From positions 1-38,543 of the forward strand of contig CAJTQU010000020.1 in assembly GCA_910578665.1 (NCBI GenBank): a stretch of 38,543 nt of DNA, read 5' to 3'. Numbering within the stretch: position 1 is the stretch's first letter; every line of letters begins with the position of its first letter. The notes under the pieces were generated by a model. The model saw nothing but the letters and a program-made list of their open reading frames with translations, searched no databases and had not been told where the DNA came from. The position numbers were made by a program, and so were the translations under genes. Origin of the DNA: an uncultured Muribaculaceae bacterium. GTDB taxonomy: Bacteria; Bacteroidota; Bacteroidia; Bacteroidales; Muribaculaceae. Shown piece after piece: positions 32,112 to 38,543 of this stretch.

Positions 32112-33221
32112 ATGAGAGATAACGTATATATTACTTTGGCCATACACACTTATGATATGGCAGTAGCGCTGAAGCAGGAATTGGAAAGCGCCGGTGTGCC
32201 CGTACAGCTTGAAAATGTGGATATATGCAATCCGAGACCTGCTTGCGGGGTAAGAGTACGTATACCGGAAGGCATGTTGCCAAAGGCCCTTAACATAGTA
32301 GAAAACCGTGTGCATGGGGCGCAGGTAGAAATGAAGATTAACGGGATGCAGAAAAAGGTGCTTGTCCCGATAGATTTCTCTGAATATAGCATGACCGCTT
32401 GCAAGGTAGCTTTCGCGTTTGCCAGGAAGATGTCTTTGCATCCGGTACTTATGCATGTATATGCTACCCCGTATTTTGACGGCTCGTTATCATTCCCTGA
32501 CAGCTTTACTGTTGACATGCGTGATTCAGAGGTCCGTAAGAATTTGCAGGATGCTGCGGCATTGGAAATGAAGCGGTTTTGTGCGAAAATTGATAGTGAA
32601 ATTGCGAATGGCAATATGCCTGCTATAGGATATTCGCGAAATATAGCGGAAGGTGTGCCAGAAGATGTAATACTTGACTACACACGGCGTACTCCGCCTG
32701 AGCTTGTGGTTATGGCTACGCGTGACGCTAATAAGAAAGCTCGCGAGCTTATAGGCAGTGTGACAGCCGAGGTACTTGATAATTGTCGGGTACCTGTTTT
32801 TACTGTGCCCGAAAATTTTGAATTCGGCACATTGGGACAACTGGTTAACGCTGTGTTTTTCTGTAATATTGACCAGCATGATTTGCTTGCCATGGATATG
32901 TTTGTCGAACTTTTTCCATCGGAGCATTCAAATATTATTCTGCTTCCTGTCACTGATAAACGAGGCAGCCAGGTCAAAGACAAACTAGAGGTGCTAATGC
33001 GATATTTCCAATCAAATTATACAACATTTACATTTGATTATAAGATACTTGAGCAAAGTGATTTTCGGGTGTCTTTTGAAAGACTGGTGCAAGACAGGGG
33101 TGTGGATCTTCTGATTGTGCCTAATAAAAAGAAAAATGTTTTTGTCAGGTTATTCAGGCCGGGTATAGCGCATAAGATACTTTTTGAAGGTAATATGCCT
33201 ATGTTGACTTTGCCAATTTGA
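32112..33221 (+). CDS. DUF2007-like domain fused to tandem universal stress protein domains
   Basis: The product has 369 residues. Residues about 1-72 look like DUF2007, a small ferredoxin-fold signalling domain (ITLAIHTYDMAVALKQELESAGVPVQLEN). A first UspA domain follows (about 80-235: KKVLVPIDFSEYSMTACKVAFAFA ... LIGSVTAEVL), then a second, more divergent one (about 245-369: NAVFFCNIDQHDL ... LLIVPNKKK). In the first domain the usual GxxG of the ATP loop is replaced by RDANKKA, leaving only the GS at 215-216; ATP binding is therefore doubtful. Function is probably stress signalling. The stop (TGA 33219-33221) lies 11 nt before the mutS2 ATG. Confidence 0.87.
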   Translation: MRDNVYITLAIHTYDMAVALKQELESAGVPVQLENVDICNPRPACGVRVRIPEGMLPKALNIVENRVHGAQVEMKINGMQKKVLVPIDFSEYSMTACKVAFAFARKMSLHPVLMHVYATPYFDGSLSFPDSFTVDMRDSEVRKNLQDAAALEMKRFCAKIDSEIANGNMPAIGYSRNIAEGVPEDVILDYTRRTPPELVVMATRDANKKARELIGSVTAEVLDNCRVPVFTVPENFEFGTLGQLVNAVFFCNIDQHDLLAMDMFVELFPSEHSNIILLPVTDKRGSQVKDKLEVLMRYFQSNYTTFTFDYKILEQSDFRVSFERLVQDRGVDLLIVPNKKKNVFVRLFRPGIAHKILFEGNMPMLTLPI

Positions 33222-33232
33222 TTTTTGATAAA

Positions 33233-35701
33233 ATGATTTATCCCTCAGGATTTGAAGATAAGATAGGTTTTGCTACCATAAGAAGATGGGTGGCGGAGAA
33301 GTGCATAAGCCCTCTGGGTGTGGCTAAATGCGAAAAGATGAAATTTTCTTCTGATTTCAGCACGGTGCGTATGTTGCTGGGGCAGACAGAAGAGATGTTG
33401 TCGTTGCTTAAAAGCAAGCGCCAGCTGCCGTCAGATAATATCCATGATCTTACAGCGGCACTTAAGTCGTTACAGGCAGAAGGTAGTTTTCTATCAGCTA
33501 CTGATCTGTACCGGCTGCGTATGTCATTGGATACTGTTGCCAGAATAAAGAGTCTGTTTACCACGGAAAATACTGGTGAGGATATGCCTGATTTTCCGCT
33601 ACTTGCTTCACTATTTGGTAATATAGATTCATTCCCTTTGATTATTAGGGGTGTAGATACTATTGTGAATAAGTATGGCGAGATCTCGGATAACGCGTCA
33701 CCTGTTTTGGCAGACATACGCCGCCAGATAGCTTCGTCGCAGGCCTCATTGTCGGGAGTGATGAACAGGGTGGTTGCGCGTGGTATAGAGAATGGGGTGC
33801 TTGAGCCAGGTGCTACGCCGTCTATGAGAGACGGTCGTCTTGTCATTCCGGTTGCTGCCGGTAAGAAGCGTATGCTGTCCGGCATAGTGCATGATGAGAG
33901 TGCCACGGGAAAAACGGCATACATAGAACCAGTCGAAGTTGTAGAGGCATCTAATAGGGTAAGAGAACTTAGAGAGAGGGAGAAAAGAGAGATACAGCGT
34001 ATCCTTGTAGAGATGGCTGATACTGTAAGGCCGGATATACCGGGGATTTTATATAGTTTTTCGCGTCTCGGTGTATATGACTTTATAAGGGCTAAGGCTC
34101 TGTTTGCATTGGATTTTGACGCCCAGATGCCTGCTTTGGAGACTGAATGTGAAATAGACTGGTATGGTGCTATACATCCTGTTTTGGCTTATTCCTTGAA
34201 GCAGAAAGGGGAGTCTGTGGTACCGCTTAATCTTCACCTGGATAGAAAAGACAGGATATTGATTATATCTGGTCCTAATGCCGGAGGTAAGTCGGTCTGC
34301 CTGAAAACGGCCGGAATAATACAGTATATGCTGCAGTGTGGATTATTGCCTACAATGCATTCAAATTCGCATGTCTGCGTGTTTGAGGATATAATGATTG
34401 ATATAGGTGATGAGCAGTCGATTGAAAATGATCTGAGTACCTATAGCTCACATCTTAAGAATATGAAGACATTCCTGGCCAGAGCCTCATCTTGTAGTTT
34501 TATTCTTGTTGATGAGATGGGCACAGGCACCGAGCCTCAAATAGGCGGAGCGCTTGCCCAAGCCATACTGAGCCAGCTTAACAAGCAGGATGTCATGGGT
34601 ATTGTTACCACTCATTATCAGAATCTTAAAACATTTGCTGAACATGAACCCGGATTTGTCAATGGTGCCATGCTTTACGACAGGCAGCATATGAAGCCGC
34701 TATTCCAGTTATCTATAGGAAATCCTGGTAGTTCGTTTGCTCTCGAGATTGCCCGTAAGACAGGGCTGCCTGCAGATGTGATCAATGATGCAACATCTAT
34801 AGTTGGTTCTGATTATGTTAATATGGACAAGTATCTGCTGGATCTTGCCCGTGATAAAAGATATTGGGAGCGAAAGCGAAAATCTATTAAAGAAAAGGAG
34901 GCAAAGCTGGATGCTGCGGTAGAACGCTATGAAAAATATGTAGGTGAACTTAAGGAGAAGCGTAAAGAGATTATAGGCGAGGCACGTTCTCAGGCCAGGG
35001 ACATACTGGCAGAATCAAACTCGCGACTTGAGCGCACAATACTTGAGATACGTACGGCGCAGGCAGATAAAGAGCGCACCAGACAGTTACGTAAGGAGCT
35101 GGATGAGTATAAAGCCAGAGTTGCTGTAGAAGACGGGCATAATGATGGTTTATCAGCACTCGTGCCAGTCATAAGTAATAGAAAAGCAGAAAAAAAGCCC
35201 GATCGGCAGGTTGCAGATGATAAGCCGGCGCAGGCTGCAATATGTGTCGGAGATTATGTGCGTATGTCTAAAGGAGGCGTGACCGGCATGGTGTTAAGCA
35301 TATCTGGAAAGGATGCGGAAGTGGCGTTTGGCGCATTGCGCACAAGGATTAATGTAAAGAAACTGATAAAGACTGTAAAGCCGCAGCAAAGTGCGGCAAC
35401 GCAGGTACAGTCGTTATCAAAGAATACATCGGATGATAACCGTCGCAGACAGCTGCAGTTTAAACAGGAAATTGATGTACGTGGCATGAGGGCAGACGAG
35501 GCTTTGCAGGCAGTGGCATATTTTCTGGATGACGCTGTTCAGTTTTCAGCATCCAGAGTTCGTATACTTCATGGTACGGGGACTGGTGCATTGCGTGTTG
35601 CCGTAAGGCGCTACCTGCAATCTACACTGGATGTGGAATCATTTCATGATGAAGATGTAAGATTTGGCGGGGCAGGCATTACTGTTGTTAATCTACGATA
35701 A
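33233..35701 (+). CDS. mutS2: Endonuclease/ATPase MutS2
   Basis: The product has 822 residues from ATG 33233, the family's normal length. MutS2 lacks the MutS mismatch-recognition domain and acts on branched recombination intermediates and, in some bacteria, on collided ribosomes. The core carries Walker A GPNAGGKS (347-354), Walker B FILVDEMG (about 423-430), then a long coiled-coil region (RKSIKEKEAKLDAAVERYEK ... RTRQLRKELDEYKARV). A KOW-like segment (VGDYVRMSKGGVTGMV) and a C-terminal Smr nuclease domain (EIDVRGMRADEAL; ILHGTGTGALR) follow. A TTG at 33218 overlapping the previous stop could add five residues, but MIYPSGFEDKIGF is the usual N-terminus. Confidence 0.95.
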   Translation: MIYPSGFEDKIGFATIRRWVAEKCISPLGVAKCEKMKFSSDFSTVRMLLGQTEEMLSLLKSKRQLPSDNIHDLTAALKSLQAEGSFLSATDLYRLRMSLDTVARIKSLFTTENTGEDMPDFPLLASLFGNIDSFPLIIRGVDTIVNKYGEISDNASPVLADIRRQIASSQASLSGVMNRVVARGIENGVLEPGATPSMRDGRLVIPVAAGKKRMLSGIVHDESATGKTAYIEPVEVVEASNRVRELREREKREIQRILVEMADTVRPDIPGILYSFSRLGVYDFIRAKALFALDFDAQMPALETECEIDWYGAIHPVLAYSLKQKGESVVPLNLHLDRKDRILIISGPNAGGKSVCLKTAGIIQYMLQCGLLPTMHSNSHVCVFEDIMIDIGDEQSIENDLSTYSSHLKNMKTFLARASSCSFILVDEMGTGTEPQIGGALAQAILSQLNKQDVMGIVTTHYQNLKTFAEHEPGFVNGAMLYDRQHMKPLFQLSIGNPGSSFALEIARKTGLPADVINDATSIVGSDYVNMDKYLLDLARDKRYWERKRKSIKEKEAKLDAAVERYEKYVGELKEKRKEIIGEARSQARDILAESNSRLERTILEIRTAQADKERTRQLRKELDEYKARVAVEDGHNDGLSALVPVISNRKAEKKPDRQVADDKPAQAAICVGDYVRMSKGGVTGMVLSISGKDAEVAFGALRTRINVKKLIKTVKPQQSAATQVQSLSKNTSDDNRRRQLQFKQEIDVRGMRADEALQAVAYFLDDAVQFSASRVRILHGTGTGALRVAVRRYLQSTLDVESFHDEDVRFGGAGITVVNLR

Positions 35702-35719
35702 TTCTGTGTGCGATAAAGA

Positions 35720-35757
35720 CACTCTAGCTTTGTATTTGATTGGTGAAAGCCAGAGTG
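35720..35757 (+). terminator. Terminator-like hairpin after mutS2 (first)
   Basis: CACTCTAGCTTT (35720-35731) pairs with AAAGCCAGAGTG (35746-35757), 12 positions with one mismatch, 14-nt loop. It lies 18 nt after the mutS2 stop; GCTTAGTTTTA follows. Confidence 0.6.
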
Positions 35758-35773
35758 CTTAGTTTTAAATGAT

Positions 35774-35810
35774 AAGTGCTATGCCATTGGTTTTCAAAGG
35801 TATAGCACTT
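35774..35810 (+). terminator. Terminator-like hairpin after mutS2 (second)
   Basis: AAGTGCTATGCC (35774-35785) pairs with GGTATAGCACTT (35799-35810), 12 bp with one G-U pair, 13-nt loop. Together with the hairpin at 35720-35757 it forms a tandem terminator for mutS2. Confidence 0.6.
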
Positions 35811-35845
35811 GTATTGTCTGAGTGTGAAAATATATGGTAATTCCT

Positions 35846-35876
35846 TTTGCCGATTGGGGGCATTTTATTAATTTTG
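35846..35876 (+). promoter_or_regulatory. Consensus promoter for the SGNH-MBOAT operon
   Basis: TTTG (35846-35849) and TAATTTTG (35869-35876) are separated by 19 nt, a perfect Bacteroidetes promoter. The predicted start near 35882 gives a leader of about 240 nt before ATG 36125, unusually long and containing the inverted repeat at 35950-36089. Confidence 0.75.
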
Positions 35877-35949
35877 TGCCTCAATTATCATTGTAAATCA
35901 GCGTTGAAATGTCTTTTAACACAGCGCAATGAAATTTTATTTATATTTC

Positions 35950-36089
35950 TTATAACAATAGTTCGGTAAAATTTGCATACTCAATTGAATATCAATAAGA
36001 TACAACAACAATTCAATATCAATGCAAACTATTGTGTATCAGTGCGATACAGCTATGCCTGCTCAAAAATTACCGAACTGTTGTTATAA
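35950..36089. repeat. 20-bp inverted repeat enclosing 100 nt, in the SGNH-MBOAT leader
   Basis: TTATAACAATAGTTCGGTAA (35950-35969) and TTACCGAACTGTTGTTATAA (36070-36089) are inverted copies with one difference, which is a G-U pair in RNA. The enclosed 100 nt hold a second inverted pair TTTGCAT/ATGCAAA (35972-35978, 36022-36028), a 15-bp direct repeat with 14 matches (35982-35996, 36009-36023), and a hairpin TGTATC/GATACA (36035-36040, 36046-36051). It may be a structured RNA leader, an invertible segment, or a small non-autonomous element. No target-site duplication or transposase is seen. The rest of the intergenic region (35877-35949 and 36090-36124) is AT-rich without a recognised feature. 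Confidence 0.8.
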
Positions 36090-36124
36090 TACTCATCAAT
36101 TGATATAAATAGTCAAAATAAAGG

Positions 36125-36925
36125 ATGAAGTTTAGATATACGGGCTTGTGGCTCTTGCTGGCGGTCTCACTATTAATAATTACAGCAATTTCATTTGTAG
36201 ACGATATTTATATCGGCAGTGTGAAATTAAAGAAATCTCCTATTGCGGAAAATCTGACTAAAGAATATAAGACAACAGAGGAAATACAGAAGCAAAAGGA
36301 AATTGCACTGGCTAAGGCTGAGGAAAAAGTAAAACCATTGAATATTCCGGTGGATTCAGCTCCTCAGTCATTTCTTATTTTCGGAGATTCCATGTCTCAG
36401 AATATTGCTTTGCGCATAGCTGCCTATGCCAAGCAGAACGGGCATACGCTGCATACTATAAATTGGGACAGTTCGGGTACGCGTATTTGGTCGAGAACCG
36501 ACACTCTCGATTATTATATTGATAAATATAAGCCTACATATATCTTTGTATCATTGGGTGGTAATGAGGCATACGCGAGGAATTTGGATACATACAGAGA
36601 TTTTGTGACAAAGTTGCTGCATAAAATAGGAGATATACCGTTTGTCTGGATTGGCCCTCCGTCTTTGAAAGAGGAGCACGGGTTCAGCGATATGTTGCTG
36701 GAAACTCTGCCGAAGGGCACATTCTTCCGTTCCGATGGTTTGGAGTTGGCTCGTCGCAAGGATAAAGTGCACCCTACCGTAGAAGCTGCTGCCTATCAGA
36801 TAGACTCTCTGGTGAGATGGATGAAATATTCCGCACATCCGATCCTTATGGATTATCCGGCAGACTCAATAGCTAAAACTAAAATCTCAGATACAAATAT
36901 CACGTATCTAAAGCCGCTTCATTAA
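36125..36925 (+). CDS. Membrane-anchored SGNH/GDSL-family hydrolase
   Basis: The product has 266 residues. An N-terminal membrane anchor (about 7-24) is followed by a charged helical linker (about 44-70, EYKTTEEIQKQKEIALAKAEE) and an SGNH domain. Block I is IFGDSMSQ (Ser89), block III is LGGNEA (Gly146, Asn147), and block V is DKVHPT (Asp213, His216), so the catalytic triad is intact. It faces the periplasm and probably adds or removes acyl groups on a glycan. Its partner is the MBOAT gene 21 nt downstream; the pair resembles AlgI with AlgJ/AlgX. The substrate is unknown. Confidence 0.87.
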   Translation: MKFRYTGLWLLLAVSLLIITAISFVDDIYIGSVKLKKSPIAENLTKEYKTTEEIQKQKEIALAKAEEKVKPLNIPVDSAPQSFLIFGDSMSQNIALRIAAYAKQNGHTLHTINWDSSGTRIWSRTDTLDYYIDKYKPTYIFVSLGGNEAYARNLDTYRDFVTKLLHKIGDIPFVWIGPPSLKEEHGFSDMLLETLPKGTFFRSDGLELARRKDKVHPTVEAAAYQIDSLVRWMKYSAHPILMDYPADSIAKTKISDTNITYLKPLH

Positions 36926-36946
36926 TCAATGTATAGACTGTAAACT

Positions 36947-38425
36947 ATGTTTGATACTATTTCTACAGCTCTCTCCAACATCGGCAGCATGCTCCTTTAT
37001 GACAAAGGAGCTCCTATGATTTTTTCAAGCGGATTGTTCTGGCTGCTGTTTCTGGTATTTCTGCCGGTATATGCTTTGTTGAAAGGCAGAAAGACAGGCA
37101 TGATAGTGTTTGTGATTGCTTTCAGCCTGTATTTCTACTATAAGTCCAGTGGTATATTTTTCTTGATGCTTATAGGCACGTCATTGGTTGACTGGCTTAT
37201 TTCGAAACGCATAGCAAAGACAGAGACTAAGCGTGGACGCAAATTGTGGATGTGGCTTTCCATATGCATTTCTCTTTCGATATTAGGATATTTTAAATAT
37301 GCCAATTTCTTTTTATGGAACTGGAACCAGATGGTACAGGGCAACTATCAGCCGCTTGACATAATTTTACCAGTTGGTATTTCATTTTACACCTTTCAGT
37401 CAATTAGTTATGTTGTAGATGTATACCGGGGGCGTATATTACCTACAAAACGGTGGTTTGACTATCTGTTTTTTCTGTCTTTCTTCCCGGCTCTTGTTGC
37501 CGGCCCGATTGTAAGGGCAGATTATTTCCTGCCTCAGATAGAAAAAAATAGAAAGCCGACTGGAGTGGATATCTATGGTGGGCTTTGGCTGATAATAATC
37601 GGTATTGTAAAAAAAGCTGTCATTGCTGATTACATAGCGCAGTTCAACGATATGATCTTCAACAATGCAGGAGCTTTTGACGGAGTGCAGACACTTATGG
37701 GCGTACTCGGATATACTATGCAGATATATTGCGATTTTTCAGGCTACTCCGACATGGCCATAGGCATATCGCTGATTATGGGCTTTAAGCTGGGTATAAA
37801 TTTTGACTCACCGTATAAGAGCCGCAATTTGTCAGAATTTTGGCATCGCTGGCATATTTCTCTATCAACCTGGCTTAGAGATTTTGTTTATATACCGCTG
37901 GGTGGAAATAGAAAAGGCGCGTTTCGCACATATTTAAATAATTTTCTGACCATGCTCATAGGTGGTCTTTGGCACGGAGCAGCATGGAAATTTGTGTTTT
38001 GGGGCGGATTGCATGGCATAGGATTGGCTGTGCATAAATTTTGCAAACCGGTTTTAAATAGAATTCCGGATAATATATTCACTAATTTCTTTTTCTGGTT
38101 CATTACATTCTGTTATGTCTCGGCAACCATGGTGTTTTTCAGAGCTAAAGATTTAACAGATTCTTTGACCATATTGGCATCGGTATTTAAAGATTTCAAT
38201 GTTAACTATATTCCCCAATTTATAGATGTTCGTCCCGAATGGTGCGTGATGATGCTCATATTATTTATATGCCATTTCCTGCCATCGTCATTCATAGTTT
38301 GGTTAAAGCATAAATTTATACGCTCGCCCTGGGTAGTAAAGCTTCTTATATTCTTGTGTGTGGTACAGTGTGTGATTATATATATGAGTGCTGAAATAGC
38401 TCCGTTCATATATTTCCAGTTCTAA
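36947..38425 (+). CDS. MBOAT O-acyltransferase (AlgI/DltB-like)
   Basis: The product has 492 residues and many membrane helices across its whole length. It carries the MBOAT signatures YTFQSISYVVDVYRG (about 148-162), LVAGPIVR, IYCDFSGYSDMAIG (about 260-273), SEFWHRWHISLSTWLRDFVYIPLGG (His300, His303), and GGLWHGAAWKF with the catalytic His343. Such proteins move acyl groups, usually acetyl, across the inner membrane onto a cell-surface polymer; AlgI acts on alginate and DltB on teichoic acid. In a Gram-negative bacterium the target is likely an exopolysaccharide, lipopolysaccharide or peptidoglycan. The upstream SGNH gene is the likely partner. A terminator follows 31 nt after the stop. Confidence 0.92.
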   Translation: MFDTISTALSNIGSMLLYDKGAPMIFSSGLFWLLFLVFLPVYALLKGRKTGMIVFVIAFSLYFYYKSSGIFFLMLIGTSLVDWLISKRIAKTETKRGRKLWMWLSICISLSILGYFKYANFFLWNWNQMVQGNYQPLDIILPVGISFYTFQSISYVVDVYRGRILPTKRWFDYLFFLSFFPALVAGPIVRADYFLPQIEKNRKPTGVDIYGGLWLIIIGIVKKAVIADYIAQFNDMIFNNAGAFDGVQTLMGVLGYTMQIYCDFSGYSDMAIGISLIMGFKLGINFDSPYKSRNLSEFWHRWHISLSTWLRDFVYIPLGGNRKGAFRTYLNNFLTMLIGGLWHGAAWKFVFWGGLHGIGLAVHKFCKPVLNRIPDNIFTNFFFWFITFCYVSATMVFFRAKDLTDSLTILASVFKDFNVNYIPQFIDVRPEWCVMMLILFICHFLPSSFIVWLKHKFIRSPWVVKLLIFLCVVQCVIIYMSAEIAPFIYFQF

Positions 38426-38456
38426 TCGCATTCTATATAATTTAGCAAATCCTGCT

Positions 38457-38494
38457 CCCGGACAGTCTAAGGAACGTGTCCGGGATGTTTTTTT
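38457..38494 (+). terminator. Intrinsic terminator of the SGNH-MBOAT operon
   Basis: CCCGGACA (38457-38464) pairs with TGTCCGGG (38477-38484) across a 12-nt loop, followed by a seven-T run at 38488-38494. This is a textbook intrinsic terminator. Confidence 0.9.
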
Positions 38495-38543
38495 ATATAG
38501 CGTTCGGGTCTTCGGAGTCCGGGCGGCTGTTGTACTGGGAGGT
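38495..38543. other. Unassigned sequence at the right edge
   Basis: These 49 bases after the terminator turn GC-rich from about 38500. They show no start codon context, promoter or recognisable motif. They could be the edge of a neighbouring gene or repeat that continues beyond the window. Confidence 0.2.

Noticed and set aside
35909..35955. Two tiny ORFs (7 and 8 codons) in the SGNH-MBOAT leader, possible leader peptides
   Set aside because: They are very short, lack ribosome binding sites and show no regulatory codon pattern; AT-rich DNA yields such ORFs by chance.
35950..36089. Reading the 20-bp inverted repeat as terminal repeats of an insertion sequence
   Set aside because: The interval is only 140 bp, has no transposase remnant and no target-site duplication; a MITE-like origin stays possible but unsupported.

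Overview
The window looks like an ordinary chromosomal stretch of a Bacteroidales bacterium, possibly of the Muribaculaceae/Bacteroidaceae group; the family is inferred from gene content and not proven. The indications are a SprA/Sov type IX secretion translocon, a complete Bat (Bacteroides aerotolerance) operon, a fused DUF2007-UspA protein, a DUF4827-like lipoprotein, Bacteroidetes-type promoters (TTTG, about 19 nt, TAnnTTTG), and few Shine-Dalgarno sequences. No rRNA, tRNA, CRISPR array, insertion sequence or prophage gene was seen.

Layout. (1) 1-600: the 3' end of a flavodoxin-like NAD(P)H/FMN reductase, a very short ORF that may be a relic of a second copy, and a 20-bp terminator hairpin. 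(2) 764-3456, plus strand: recR and a GNAT acetyltransferase, overlapping by 1 nt, then an aspartate kinase with its own promoter, ending at a strong 19-bp terminator shared with the convergent genes. (3) 14376 down to 3467, minus strand: mazG, topB, a small Cys-rich membrane protein, ruvA and the giant sprA, closely packed and probably cotranscribed. (4) 14480-22617, plus strand, divergent from mazG: a DHH phosphoesterase, a DUF4827-like lipoprotein, glmM, sppA, lpxK, punA and thiL. This is a housekeeping run for nucleotide turnover, cell envelope precursors, envelope proteolysis and cofactor synthesis. (5) 22698-31521: the Bat operon, in the order moxR, DUF58, an unnamed membrane protein, batA, batB, batC, batD, batE. 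(6) 31522-35701: a small HTH-like protein preceded by repeated GAAGTGAT motifs, a DUF2007-UspA fusion, and mutS2. (7) 35702-38494: a 423-nt intergenic region with two terminator-like hairpins, an excellent promoter and a 20-bp inverted repeat enclosing 100 nt, then an SGNH hydrolase and an MBOAT acyltransferase, closed by an intrinsic terminator.

How the genes work together. The Bat operon combines a MoxR AAA+ ATPase with a DUF58 protein, two membrane-anchored von Willebrand A proteins (BatA, BatB), two TPR proteins (BatC, BatE) and two proteins with a beta-rich periplasmic part, one membrane segment and a helical cytoplasmic tail (BatD and the unnamed protein). It therefore looks like an envelope complex built from paralogous pairs. 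The SGNH and MBOAT genes form a typical membrane O-acyltransferase pair, probably acylating a surface polymer.

Most genes are conventional. The least explained DNA is the leader of the SGNH-MBOAT operon (about 35877-36124), followed by the dyad-rich region before the small HTH-like gene (31522-31724). All functional calls come from reading motifs; no database search was run.
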